A stretch of 64,000 nucleotides of DNA from Dichetophora obliterata (lineage: Eukaryota; Arthropoda; Insecta; Diptera; Sciomyzidae), in assembly GCA_963920525.1 (NCBI GenBank), contig OY986438.1, positions 53,207,753-53,271,752 on the forward strand, written 5' to 3'. Position numbers and translations under genes: made by a program. The notes under the pieces were generated by a model that searched no databases, had not been told where the DNA came from, and saw only the letters and a program-made list of their open reading frames with translations. Positions 33,505 to 44,394 of this stretch are shown piece after piece. Positions within the stretch are counted from its first letter, which is position 1. Each line of letters starts with the position of its first letter.

Positions 33505-33780
33505 AAATTTGGATTCGATAACATTTATTCAGTATTTTAGTTTCTTGCTGACTAAGGAGCCAGCCCGAGGCCATTAAACCGACTTATTTTGATTTGTATA
33601 CATGAAAACGGAAAGATTCTTTTGGTGAAACGCTTCACCCTACCATTTTTCTAAAATCGAAAAACTAACATTTCGAAGTATCCCCATAATTTTTTTCCTG
33701 AAATCGAAAATGTTCAAATTCAAGCGCATAGAAATTAAGAAAAATGTCCATTCTTGCGATTTAAGGAAAAAACCATTCAA
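33505..33780. other. Unassigned sequence with a small hairpin
   Basis: GGTGAAACGCTTCACC at about 33623-33638 is a perfect 6-bp stem. A partial relative GCGAAACGCTTTACC is at 33820. Nothing else seen. Confidence 0.45.
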
Positions 33781-33783
33781 AAA

Positions 33784-33993
33784 TTATAATTTTTGGCGGT
33801 GCTGTGAGCCTCCAAATAAAGCGAAACGCTTTACCACACCGCTCCCTACATAATTAAAACTTGTTTTGTGCCGTAAATTGCGAAAAGGCTGTGATGTTAT
33901 GCCGCCATAAGCAGAGCTAAAGAAAACGCAGAGCTTACAATTAGCTCCATTTGCATATTTGGAGTAAGCCAACCAAGTCCAGCGACAAAACAT
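33784..33993 (-). pseudogene. TTF-type zinc-finger fragment of a hAT-like transposase
   Basis: 69-codon frame reading RWTWLAYSKYANGANCKLC then VFFSSAYGG and RHKTSF. The order W-L-x-Y-S ... C-K-x-C-V-x-F matches the N-terminal TTF-type finger of hAT-family proteins of the ZMYM/'52 kDa repressor' type, which binds DNA in intact elements. Only this finger region is left; I find no RNase H-like core nearby. Family call rests on one motif. Confidence 0.45.
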
Positions 33994-33994
33994 G

Positions 33995-34975
33995 GTTGCT
34001 AAAATTTAAATTTTCGAGAACCGCTGGAGAGATGAAAATCACTTGTTGGCTGAAGTATACTTTAAAATCTTTCTAGACGATTCGAATTAAAAAGGTTTTT
34101 TCAGTATTCATGCGTATGTCATTCTTGTTGGCTACACTGTTATCATCACTACCATCATCTACAACTGCCGATGTCAAGGGTAGTTAAAACAATAGTGATG
34201 GTAATTTAGAATAATCACGTTTGATCCGATAAATCACGATGCATGGTTTTCGCTATTGTTGTTTACACGATTTAACTCATGACAAAGACTTTTACACGTA
34301 AACGCAACTTCAGTAAATGATTTGTTAAGTTTTTTAGATCATATCAAAGTGAATAAAATTTTTAAAATTCGATCCTCTGGGGGTGGTTTTAGCCCCGAAA
34401 ACCTTTGTCTACTGCCCTGGCATGAACCACCCATTTTCAAAAAGTATTTTTCCTGGATCTTTAAACTCGATTTACCAAAATAAAAAAAAAATAATAATGC
34501 TCATTGGCGTTTTTGCCGTGAAGGGAACGATGTAAAATAAAATCAAACAGCATTTGTTAAATTTTACTTTTATGAGACTAGTAATTTTGAGATATTACTA
34601 CACTTATTCAAGTGAAATTATAAAAACTGTTGCCTAACAGATGTGTTTTTTTTATTGCATTGCTGCAAAAATAGTTGCAACAAATATAAAATGATTAATT
34701 ATCGTTGTTCATATAAAAATATTATTTCAAATATCTACAGCATCATTATTATTTTTTCATCCATAAAAACTCATTTAATTTAGGTCAAAGCCTTTTTCAA
34801 CCATTAATTTTTTTATAGGTGAGGATTTTTTAATAAACAACTATTTTGTTCTATTTTCTTTTGCAATACAAACAGTTTAGAAAATGAAAATGTGTGTGTA
34901 TGTGCTCATCAACGTGCATCGAGAGCTGTAGGGTAACTGTTGTATATTTTTTATTATGTTTTCGAGCTTTTTGCC
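33995..34975. other. Unassigned AT-rich sequence
   Basis: Nothing recognised. Confidence 0.5.
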
Positions 34976-34979
34976 CAAT

Positions 34980-36090
34980 ACAGTGGTTCCTAAGCTTATT
35001 GAAACTACACGGATATTATTATTTTGCTTGAATCAAGTAAATGTTTTGCTTAAAAGCAAATCAGCAAAACTTTGCTCAATCACGATGTGATTTTAGAAAA
35101 AAGATTGTCTAATTGTAATCACTCCTCATGTATTTAAAAAAAAAAAGTTAACTGACTATTTCAGCCCTTGGAAGGACTTTGACCTAGCTTCTATTGATCA
35201 ATTGTGTTGTGTGCGTGTTATTAAATGTTTGATCACAAATGACCGAGAACTGGACCTACGTATTTTATGCCGACTCCGAACGGCTTATGTTCTCAAGAAG
35301 TTTTACATGGCAATTTTTACTCTCTGAGGTTTGCCATTGTCTGCAGAGAGCTGACGACTGAACAGAAAAATGAATTTAATTGAAAAAAACTTTCTGTATG
35401 AGCTGGAATTGAACCCGGGCTACCTCGGTTCTTAAGCTTAGGGGCCATGCACTATACCTACTAGGCTACGGTCACCACTCATGTATTTTGGAATTTAATT
35501 TAATAAAAATTTTGCTAAAATATTATAAACTGTAAAAGCAAATTTCTACTTAATTCAAACAAATATTTGCAAGTTATTATAAGCTCAAATAGCAAAATTT
35601 TACTAAGTTCAAGCCAATTTCTTCTAAACACACGAGCAAACGTTTATTATTAATGAAGAAAATTAGGCGACGATTGGTTAACAACTGCGATGTTTGTAAG
35701 GATAAGCCCATGCACTTACACTCACGCAGTCAAAGTTCAAATCTCCAGATGGTGGTAATTTTTCAATTTAATTTAATGTTAATTATTTCACTCAAAAAAT
35801 ATGCTAGATTTCAGCAAAAACTAATCAAAATTTGCTATTCCAATTTATAATAACTCAGCAAATATTTGCTTGAATTAAGTAGAAATTTGCTTTTGCAGTT
35901 TTTAATAACTTAGCAAAATTTTGCTTGAATTTAATCAAAAATTTTCTTATTTATTACAAACTGGAATAGCAAATTTTCATTAGTTTTCGCTGAAATCTAG
36001 CATAATTTTGAAGTGGCTGAAAAGCAAGCGCAAGTTTTGCTTAACCATAATACAAATTTAGCAAACAGTTTTCTCCGCTTACTCTCAAAA
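34980..36090. mobile_element. Inverted-repeat element rich in TTTGCT motifs, with a SINE
   Basis: 35495-35600 and 35840-35960 are inverted: AAGCAAATTTCTACTTAATTC against GAATTAAGTAGAAATTTGCTT. A second inner pair, GCTAGATTTCAGCAAAAACT (35800) and AGTTTTCGCTGAAATCTAGC (35983), is also inverted. TTTTGCTT/AAGCAAAA blocks at 34985-35080 and 36020-36070 suggest the outer ends. The SINE at 35170-35480 lies within. The 65-codon frame at 35653 is spurious. Confidence 0.65.
35170..35480 (-). mobile_element. tRNA-derived SINE, copy 2
   Basis: Full-length match to 28397-28710. On - A box TAGCCTAGTAGG (one base off consensus) and B box CCCGGGTTCAATTCC. The change in the A box and scattered substitutions suggest it is older or simply diverged. 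Confidence 0.85.
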
Positions 36091-36400
36091 AAGTTTGGTC
36101 ATGATTTTGAATAGAAATTAGTAATAATATATTCAATATGTCATAAACCATCGTATAATATGATCAAATATTTGGTAAGCTCTCACCAAAAAAAAAAAAC
36201 TATTGCGAACCGCCGCTTCCCATCAGGATATGTCCTGTGAGCATCCCTGCAGGAAAATAAACTAACTTAAAAGTAGTTTGAAACTACTTTTTTTCAACTA
36301 CAACTAGTTGCAATTCTAACTTTCTCTCTTGTTACCAACTGACATTATTAACATAGGGTTGTATTGGAGTAAGTAATTTGTCGTACCGTGCATGTGTTTT
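36091..36400. other. Unassigned sequence
   Basis: Nothing recognised beyond AACTACTTTT/AAAGTAGTT inverted motifs at 36270-36310, related to the repeat that follows. Confidence 0.45.
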
Positions 36401-36565
36401 TAATTAATTCAAAAGTACTTTATTTTTAACTTTAGAAGTAGTTTAAAGTAAACTAGTTAAAAATTACTTTATTTTTAAATTCTTTAAAAGTATTTTATTT
36501 TCAAATACTTCAAAAGTAGTTTAAAGTAAACTTAATTAAAAGTACCTTATTTTTAAATTATTTAA
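36400..36565 (+). repeat. Two-copy ~78 bp tandem repeat
   Basis: GTAGTTTAAAGTAAACT begins at 36438 and 36516, with ACTTTATTTTTAAATT after each copy. Confidence 0.75.
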
Positions 36566-37080
36566 AATTGGTTCATTTTATACTACTTGACTACTTTTAT
36601 AGTAATAGTCTTAAAAAAATTTATATATTGGACTTATTTAAATATATAATTTGGTTTTGAATTTCTTTTGTGCATATGATTTCTTCAAAATAAGTGCAAA
36701 AAATGTATTATCAAATTTTTAAAAAAACTCTGCGTAAAAAAGCCTTTTGTGTTTGTGTTAGCCTGGAAAACCTTTCGAACAATGCCTTCTGGGTCTTTCT
36801 CTTTCATAGATCAGTAAGCATCTAGTGAAAGGAAAAAGAAAGAAAAAAAAAATAGAAATTCTTGTTAATAAATAAAGTAATTTTCTCCTAAATGTTTACC
36901 TTTTAAGGCTGGGTAAAATTTTGTGAAGTCTTTAAGTCCTTTTAACCGTGGGTCCCATCGATGTTAATTTAAAACTGAAATTAGTTTTTTCCTTGGCTTC
37001 CTTCTCATCAAAGACTTCACTGCTTTAGTCTTAGGAAAAAATACAATTTATGAAATTTACTTAGCAGATAAAATATTTTT
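36566..37080. other. Unassigned AT-rich sequence
   Basis: Nothing recognised. Confidence 0.5.
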
Positions 37081-37084
37081 GCAT

Positions 37085-37946
37085 TGCAAAGTAATAGGGA
37101 CACCTGTATTTTTATATCTAAAGCTAAATGAATTATATGCAAGGTGTTCCAGATAGAGCATTAATTCCCTCGGGTGGTGATTCTCCTTAATTAGGCGGGT
37201 AAGAAAATGCAAGGATGATGGTGACCCCCTTTTGGGAGATAGAGAGCAAAAACCAAAAAAATATGTGTCATTACATTTTACTCTATATTTAATGTTACTC
37301 TTAACCGATCTCCAAAGTCAATAGCATCTTGAAAAAGATACTACATGACCTTCAAAGCAATGATATAAAAGCCGTTTTCTAATCGTACCACACTAAAAGT
37401 TAACTGTTTTACGTGTAGCAATTTAAAATGAAGAAAAGGTTATGTTTACATTGAGTACTCTAGTAATATGGCAAGATCAAAAACCAAGTTAGTAGAAAAT
37501 TTTTTCATAAAAAAATAATTTATTACAAAAATTATCAAAAAATGTATTGTATTTAAAATTCGAAATATTTATTATCAAAGTTTAATTCAAAATTTTTTTA
37601 GAATTTCGTTGCTCATAACTTTCTTAATTGTGACTTTATGCAAAATGTTCTATAAAAATCTAAATGTCAATTTGATTTTCTTCTCAGCAAGTTGTAAACT
37701 TTGGAAATCGGCTAAGAGATACATTAAAATGGAGTAAAATAAATGTAATGACACCTATTTTTTTGTTTTTCCTCTTTAGCTCCCAAAGGGGGGAGGGGTC
37801 ACATTCATCCTTGCATTTCCTTACTTGCCTAATCAAGGTGAATCACTACCCTAGGGAATTAATGCTATATCTGGGGCACCTTGTATATTATTAATGCAGC
37901 TTTGAATATAAAAATACATGTGTCCATATTTCTTTGCACATCACTG
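37085..37946. mobile_element. Long-TIR Tc1/mariner-like non-autonomous element, copy 2
   Basis: Same plan as 17390-18256: AATAGGGACACCTGTATTTT at the left, its inverse near 37905, 'cctcgggtggtgattctcctt', 'ccgatctccaaagt' and the same centre with 'gatcaaaaaccaagt'. The right end CATCACTG plus TA is kept; the left outer ~15 bp is eroded. Copy 2 abuts the DINE-like repeat at 37950. Confidence 0.8.
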
Positions 37947-37949
37947 TAT

Positions 37950-38180
37950 AATGGGGTGCCCATTATTTTTAGAAATTTTATTTATACAAACATGCTGCGT
38001 AACATGCTCAACTTTGTCACTCCGTTTGTAACGCCGATAAGAAGGCATGGCAGTTATATATATTATTGATCAGCATCACCTCCTGAGTGATTTGGCCATG
38101 TCTATCTGTCCGCCTATGATCACGATAACAGCCGTAATATTATGGCATCTTATCGAAATTCAATATATGAAGAAACTCAT
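37950..38180 (+). mobile_element. DINE-like dispersed repeat, copy 2 (truncated)
   Basis: Contains CAACTTTGTCACTCCGTTTG, TTGATCAGCATCACCTCCTG and GATTTGGCCATGTCTATCTG in the family order. Confidence 0.65.
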
Positions 38181-38660
38181 TATTTGGTTACTGGCTAATA
38201 CTTTGATCTTCTGATCGCCGCGATGCATATGCGCTTGTTTCTTCACGTTTACTTTCTTTTATTTCACTTTCGAGGTTATTTTTTTTTCATCATTGATAAG
38301 TTTTCCTCTTCCGGTTTCTTAAACAATCTTTTTAAATTTTTTTGCGGTAACTACTGTTCATTTTAACTTTTTATTTCTCACAACTTTAATTTAATTGAAC
38401 ACGCGCACTTCGCACCGAATTCGCTGGCTTGAAATTAAATTCTTGAATGTAAAATTTGTAAAAATCAGAAATAGGAAAATAGCAAAACAACACATGCGGA
38501 ATAGAATTAGCAAAGAACAATAGCAATGAAAATTTAGACTGAACCAACGCATGCTGAATGTATTTAAAACTAATTTTAAAGTGGTTTTTTTTAAGTATTT
38601 TTAAACTAATTTTTTTTGCAAATGACTTTTTCATTCCGATAGGGATGTTCTGCTGAAACA
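38181..38660. other. Unassigned AT-rich sequence
   Basis: A 91-codon - frame (38386-38661) has no recognised motif. Nothing else. Confidence 0.45.
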
Positions 38661-38706
38661 TACATCCCAGTGGGCAATTGTAGGGCCTACGTTAGGTCTT
38701 TATAGG

Positions 38707-39110
38707 CCTTGAACACTCCTTGCAAATACCGCTTAATTCCTTGTATGAAATAGGAAAATGTGTCAATACTTCCGCACTCGCTTTGCTAAAAAGCCCTACT
38801 AAAAGCGTTTTTTTAAAAATGCTTTCTACAAAAAGCCTAATGTACTTTCTTCATAATCCCTGATTATTGCACTTCGTTCACTTCGGGTGAATTAGGTGCT
38901 CTCTCCGCAGGTCTTCGAGCAGGCTTTTGTTAAAATTTAATACACCTTTCACACTCCTAGCAAACACCGTTTTATTGCTTGTATGGAATGTTAAAATTTG
39001 TTAGTACTTCCGCACTCACTTTGCTAAAAAGCAGTGCTAAAAGCGCTTTTTGAAAATGCATTCTAATAGCACTTTTTCATAAGCCCTGATTATACTACTT
39101 TGTTTAATAT
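38707..39110 (+). repeat. Two-copy ~238 bp tandem repeat
   Basis: CCTT(G/T)(A/C)ACACTCC begins at 38707 and 38945. Shared blocks: 'acttccgcactc.ctttgctaaaaagc', 'ctaaaagcg.tttt' and 'aagccctgatta'. Confidence 0.85.
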
Positions 39111-39189
39111 GTTTGTTATTCCAATTTAACATCATTTAATAAGAAATCATAATATAGTCATTAAGTAGGGATTAAGTAAAGCAAAATCC

Positions 39190-39465
39190 AAAGATTTACT
39201 CAAGCTTACCAAAACAGACCTTAGAATTCTCACCAGTTTCTTCACAGGTCACTGCTCACTCAGATACCATTTTAAAAACATGGGTCTTTCTGAATCAGAC
39301 GTCTGCAGACTATGCGAGGAGGAAGAAGAACACCAAGCCAGAGACAGTGCTAATATATATAAAAAGACTAAATCTGGAGTGTTAATTAAGGGAATGCAGA
39401 ATAGATCCTATTGGTCGCGGTGCTCATAGGCCCACTATAAACTAACTAACTAAGTAGGGATTAAC
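39190..39465 (+). pseudogene. LINE ORF2 C-terminal zinc-knuckle fragment
   Basis: + frame reads LTKTDLRILTSFFTGHCSLR then YHFKNMGLSESDVCRLCEEEEE. The order TGHCSL-x-x-H ... MG-x-S-x-x-x-CRLC-x-EEE is the C-terminal zinc knuckle after the RNase H of R1/LOA/I-type LINEs. After a frame break the tail reaches GGTGCTCATAGGCCCA and a (CTAA)n end (39444-39458), typical of LINE 3' ends. The CCHC set is incomplete: the last H/C after EEEE is lost. A 5'-truncated insertion inside the TIR element, on +. Confidence 0.7.
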
Positions 39466-39469
39466 CTTT

Positions 39470-39850
39470 ATTTTTGCATAAAATATTTTCGAAGGTAGTT
39501 ATTAGCGAAAAAACCCATAGAATTATTAAATGTTATCAGGGCTTGGAATTTGATGACCTAGAAAACTGAAAAAATTAAAAAATACATAAATTACATTAAA
39601 ACGGCCGAAAAAGATCTGACAAAAATTACCTAAAGAATGCATGCAATTACATAAAAAATAAAAAGATAAAGCTTTAAAAATAAAACATTACTAAACTTCA
39701 AATTTGTTTTTTGTAATTTTTAAACATAGCATTGCAGCTTATTACAAGGAACATTCTTTATTTATGAAAATTGAAATAACGTAGATTGTCTGACGAAATG
39801 TTTTTGTAAACAGAAAATCTTATTTCTTCTTCTGCACTGATGAGAGGAAC
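39470..39850. other. Unassigned AT-rich sequence
   Basis: Inner part of the 38664-40971 element; nothing recognised. Confidence 0.45.
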
Positions 39851-39852
39851 AT

Positions 39853-40082
39853 ATATCTGTGGTCACAAGGAATAACGACTAAACTCAGATTATCGTAAAA
39901 AACGATATTTTAATTGCACGACCTACGACCAATTTTTCTGAAATATATGAACTGTTACAAACAAAATATGTGCAGACATAAGTGATGATCAATTCTAGGC
40001 GAAAAATGACAATAAAGTGAATTCCATATCGCTTTTTTGCGATATTTTGAGTTTAGTCATTATTCCTTGTGACCACAGATAT
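39853..40082. mobile_element. Palindromic MITE nested in the 2.3 kb TIR element
   Basis: ATATCTGTGGTCACAAGG and on through AATAACGACTAAACTCA at the left are inverted at the right (TGAGTTTAGTCATTATTCC, TTGTGACCACAGATAT). About 40 bp of near-perfect TIR. ATAT on both sides may be the target duplication. Confidence 0.85.
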
Positions 40083-40084
40083 TT

Positions 40085-40830
40085 AAAAGACGATATGTCA
40101 TAGGATATAAGTTCCTCTTCTAATTGCATTGTATTAAAATTTTAACCACCCAATATTTCAGCAATAGAACATAAAAATAGAGTTAATAAAAACTGAGTTT
40201 TTATCTAACACTTGTTTCATCTTTCTACACTCGCTTTCGTCAGTTTCACCACGCGAAGAGCTTTTTTTCAATCAACGTCTATTAACAAAGCTACTCCTTT
40301 TTCGAGAGGTAATTTTTCTGATTGAAGTGACTCTATTGTTTAAGGAATATGTTTAAAAATTTGCAAAAATTACTATAAAATAACTTAACAATCGCTAAAA
40401 GTTACAAAACAAGGCCCGAAATATAGTAGAACTAACCTGAAAACTAAAACCGATAAAAACGATGAAAAATGACGAAAAAATTACCTTAAAACTTTTCATA
40501 TTTGGAATTTAGGAAACATAAATGGATATTCCAAATAACCAGAAAATGTCTAACAAGCATCAGAAAAAGCTGACATGTCATCGAAATCCTAGTCCTTTAA
40601 TTTTTCTGGCATATCTAGTTCAACTCCATTATTTAATATAAGCAGAGTTCCTTTTAAGCATTGACATTTTTTAAAAGTTTTCATTATATAAACCTTTAAG
40701 CATATTGAAAAGAAAAAACCTTCTTCCTAGATTTTTGTTTGTTTGTTCTATAATAACATTTAAACTGTAAGGTCAATAAACAAAAACACAGCACCTTCAA
40801 CTCACATACACATCACAGAGAAATAACGAA
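40085..40830. other. Unassigned AT-rich sequence
   Basis: Inner right part of the 38664-40971 element; no transposase recognised. Confidence 0.45.
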
Positions 40831-40974
40831 AACTTCTTGCATTCCTTTTAAGAGGTAGGCCTTATAGAAGCCCTCTACGATGCAGTGATGTTGTGAGGTG
40901 TGTGCCGCCAAAAGAAGAAGTTAATGCTTGCCTTTTTTTTCAAGAGGCCTGACTGAATTGCCCACTGGGATATT

Positions 40975-41478
40975 GTGTGTTGTATGTTTGCGTTGGTGCA
41001 ATAGTAGTAGATGTGTATTTAGTTTAATGATGGTTTTGCCTCATTCAACCATCCTTGATTTTCTGAAACTTTTGATGATGGTGAATTTAAAATCAATCAT
41101 TGGACTTTAGCATGTCTTAATTTACCTGCATAAATAAAACTACACTGTTAAAATTATGATATTAAGGCCACCTTCTGCCTTTGCGACCCAAATTATAATG
41201 CCTCGCTAAAAATTATTTTACAAAAAAAAATATTAAAGTTATTTACAAACCGTTTTCTAATTGAGTGTATAAGCTCAAAGTTTATAATAAGCTTTGTTTA
41301 TAATAAGTTTCGGCATAATAAGATTTAATAACGAATGCATTTGCGTGATGACTATAATGAAGAAACTTTTAATATAAATCGGATTATTGGTTTCCGAAAA
41401 CTTAGATGGAGGACGTGGTTTTCAAAAAAGTTGGAAACAAGTGTATTTCTGGACAAATAACATATAATTTTTTATTTT
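40975..41478. other. Unassigned sequence
   Basis: Nothing recognised. Confidence 0.45.
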
Positions 41479-41479
41479 T

Positions 41480-42230
41480 TTATACCCCCACGTTTAAAAA
41501 ACGTAATAGGGGTATATTAACTTTGTCACTCCGTTTGTAACGCCGATAAGAGGCGTGGCCGGTATGGAAAAGTATATATATTCTTAATCAGCATCACCTC
41601 TTGAGTCGATTTAGCCATGTCCATCTGTCCGTCTGTAGACACGATAACAGCCGTACTTTTTTAGCTATCGTAACAAAATTATAAGCTTTCTATTGAAAAA
41701 TGAAGGTCGAGTTCGAAAATGAGCCAAATCGGATGAAAACCACGCTTACCTCCCATACAAAGTGACTTACCCTAAATGGTAAAATCTTTTTAAACTCCAC
41801 AAAAACTAGTTTAATGACTTAAAATTTTACACAGTGTCTTTAATATTTACTATAAACTTTGAGTATGAAATTTATAAAAATGGAATAAAAACCACGCCCA
41901 CTTCCCTTACAAAGTGTATTTTACCCAAAACTGTAAATCTCTTTCTATTCCACAAAAACTAATCTAATGACTTAAAATTTTGCACATAAGCTTTAGCCTT
42001 TAATATGCATTTTTAGTATAAAATTTGTATAAGTCGAATAATAACCACGTCTACCTCCCATACAAAGTGAGTTCACCAAAATGATAAATCTCTTTCAATT
42101 CCACAAAAATTAATCTAATGACTTAAAATTTTGCACAAAACCTTTAACAATTAATATAAACTTTAGGTATGGAATTTGGAAAAAAACCGTCGTCCGTGGG
42201 GGTATTTAAACTTCGGCCCAGTCGAAGATA
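41480..42230 (+). mobile_element. DINE-like dispersed repeat, copy 3 (longest), with ~152 bp internal repeats
   Basis: Starts with a hairpin (ACCCCCACGTTT...AAACGTAATAGGGGT), then AACTTTGTCACTCCGTTTGT, TCTTAATCAGCATCACCTC and GAGTCGATTTAGCCATGTCC. The right two thirds is a three-unit tandem repeat: TCCACAAAAA at about 41796, 41949 and 42100 (153 and 151 bp), each with AATGACTTAAAATTTT(A/G)CAC and 'cctcccatacaaagtg'. It ends CTTCGGCCCAGTCGAAG, a hairpin also typical of the ends of such fly repeats. Confidence 0.7.
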
Positions 42231-42429
42231 ATTCCTACTTTTTTCCGTAATTCTACTTTTTTCCGAGACACGTCGGAATAATTGCTGCCATAGCCGTATT
42301 TTTTAATATTTCTTCGTGAAAATTTTATACAATATTCTTCGAATGTCATGCTTTAATATTTTGTCCCACATTGGTTTTAATAAAGAGATTTTAACTGTGT
42401 CATCACAAAAAATTCACAAAATCATGCCT

Positions 42430-43040
42430 TTTTTGCATGATTTAAACTAAATCCCTCCTTATTGATGTACTCATACATCAAATTCTTTATTGGCAAAAGA
42501 ACTCCTATAAGGTGTTATGTAGACTGTAGGTTTTTGAAAAACTTGTGTTAAGTGTTTGGTGTGTTCTGTCTCAGTCTCGCTAGCTATTAATATGCCGTCT
42601 AAGTAAACAAAAATCAAGTCCAGTCCATGTAAAACTTCGTGTATAAATCTTTGGAATGTCTGTGCTGAGTTTCTCAATCCGAAAGTCATTCAAAAACTCA
42701 AACATTCAAAAGGTGTTTTTATGGCTGGTTTGTGAATGTCGTTAGGAGCTATCGGTATATGGTGATAAGCTCTAAACCAGGTCAATTTTTGAGTAAAAGT
42801 TTGTGTTGTGTAAGTTAGTGGAGAAGTCGTGTATATGTGGTAACGGTTAACGGTCAGGTACAGGTATAGCGTTCAGTCGTCTGTAGTTGCCACATGGTCT
42901 CCAGTCATTTGGTTCACGTTTGACTAATTCTAAGGCTTAGAAGAAGTTTTTGAGTCAGACGGTCTGTAAATTCCAGACCTAACTAGGAAATCTAATTCTT
43001 GTTTTGCGATTTTAAATTTTGGTTAGTCTAAGCGTCGTGG
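42430..43040 (-). pseudogene. Gypsy-type reverse transcriptase, truncated
   Basis: Frames on - give AKQELDFLVRSGIYRPSDS, then TGDHVATTDD in place of the 'WR.CGDYR.LN' motif, YHHIPIAPNDIHKPAIKTPF, MTFGLRNSAQTFQRFIHEVL and FVYLDGILIAS. The catalytic box reads Y-L-D-G instead of Y-L-D-D, so the second metal-binding Asp is gone. Frameshifts at about 42720 and 42900. Coding stops shortly after TETEHTKHLTQVF. Confidence 0.85.
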
Positions 43041-43169
43041 TCGTGTAAATGGTAATTGTCCTTATGTAACTATGTGGTGTACTGTTTTATGTTTAATTGG
43101 TGCAGTGTAATCAGGTTGGTTGTAAAGATTGGGTCAGTGTGTTTCTTGTGCTTTAAGTCTATTAAAAGT

Positions 43170-43440
43170 TCATATTTCATAAGAAAGTCTGCGCCTATAA
43201 TAGGTCTTGTAACATCCGCTAGTATGAAAGTGAAAGGGAATTCTCGTCTCAATTTTAAACATACGTTTAATAATTTTTTTCCAAAAGCCGATATGACACA
43301 GCATTAGTAGTTGGAGTGCCAAATTAGATTTTTTATAAATATTAAATTTGGAGGATGGCAGTACTGAAATTTCGGCGCCAATGTTGATCAGGAAATTAGT
43401 GTTATGGAACTTCCTATAATTGTTGGTTGTTTTGGATGAA
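43170..43440 (-). pseudogene. Gypsy-type aspartic protease, inactive
   Basis: NFLINIGAEISVLPSSK is the active-site strand. The family pattern is D-T/S-G-A; here Asn and Ile occupy the Asp and Thr places, so the catalytic residue is lost. About 60 codons on, in another frame, FTFILADVTRPIIGADFLMK is the conserved flap/C-terminal hydrophobic motif (ILGADFL type). Confidence 0.75.
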
Positions 43441-43471
43441 TGAACATGGCTGTTCACATTTCCTAGCGGCT

Positions 43472-44236
43472 TTACCAAATTTGAAATGATACCTGCAAAC
43501 CCTGTAGGCATGACGTGTTTCTATCTCGACGCGGTGAGAACCCTCTGTAGGTGAAATTCCGTGAATTAAATCGATAACGATTACGTTGTTCACTTTTAAG
43601 TTCTTGGACTTCTAGTGAAAGCTTTTTGAAACATTCAAGAATTTTTGTAGTTGTTTCGGAAAAGTTTTGCGTTATTTTCGAAAGCTCGTTGAAATTATAG
43701 AGAGAATTCCTGCCAACTGCAGAAATCTCTGACCCAGCTATACCTTCCCATATGTTGTCTGCTAGTTTCATTTGGTCCTCAATTTCCTTATGGCCAGACC
43801 CGATAAGGGCGATATTAAGGCTCTTGGGTAATTTTCATAACCATAATTTATATACCAAATATTTATCGAATCGTTTATTCTCGCTTAACGAGGGTCGATC
43901 TATCAAAACTTTCTTCAAACCTTCGTACTGATTTGTCAAATGAGGCTTTTGAATAAAGTCAAGTGCTGTGATTATGAGCTCTTGTGGAAGAGCAGTCACT
44001 AGGTATTCGTACTTAGTTTTATCTAGTCGCTTCTGATTGAAACTGAATCTCTGCATGAGCGAACATGCATCTGGACAATTGGTCCAGATTGTGGTACCTG
44101 GACCGACGTCGCATGAATTTTAGTACTGGATGAAGTATCGAAAGGATCGTAAGTCTGTCTCTAAATTTGTTAAATGTGTGTACTCATCACCTTCTCCGTG
44201 GTGAGAAAGGTGTGGGGGTGTATGTTGTAGACTCAT
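43472..44236 (-). pseudogene. Gypsy-type gag, broken
   Basis: ATG at 44236 opens MSLQHTPPHLSHHGEGDEY; a stop follows after about 40 codons. The capsid-like part is readable at 43835-44056 (KYEYLVTALPQELIITALDF, then SENKRFDKYL), a block found in many insect Gypsy gag proteins. A stop separates it from 43472-43771 (MKLADNIWEG, then an arginine-rich RNRYRFNSRNFTYRG tail at the nucleocapsid position). No CCHC knuckle is visible. At least two stops and one frame change. Confidence 0.7.
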
Positions 44237-44394
44237 TTTTAAAAGAAATTTGGTGAATTAAATTAAGTGTTCCTGAATATCCTATCTGTTTCTTTTCATG
44301 TGCAGTGGAGTACCTACTGAGTTAAATGATTACTTTCTTCCGAACCAATCGTTTTAAGCCGCATAAGAAGCTACGAATAACAGAACCGTTGCTG
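44237..44394. other. Sequence 5' of gag
   Basis: Could be the 5' UTR of the Gypsy remnant (on -); no LTR edge visible. Confidence 0.4.

Larger units (their letters stand above)
38664..40971. mobile_element. 2.3 kb TIR element containing a LINE piece and a MITE
   Basis: Perfect 16-bp terminal inverted repeat ATCCCAGTGGGCAATT at the left and AATTGCCCACTGGGAT at the right. GTAGGGCCTAC (left) and GGTAGGCCTTATAGAAG (right) follow inward. A solo right end of the same family is at 45630-45750. No transposase is seen; the superfamily is undetermined. Left part holds a ~238 bp tandem repeat; 39190-39465 is LINE; 39853-40082 is a MITE. Confidence 0.7.
42430..44236 (-). mobile_element. Ty3/Gypsy-type LTR retrotransposon remnant
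   Basis: On - the order is gag (44236 to about 43470), protease (about 43420) and reverse transcriptase (about 43040 to 42430), after which the element stops, so RNase H, integrase and any later gene are missing. Multiple frameshifts and stops. I could not find matching LTRs or a primer-binding site on either side. Confidence 0.8.
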
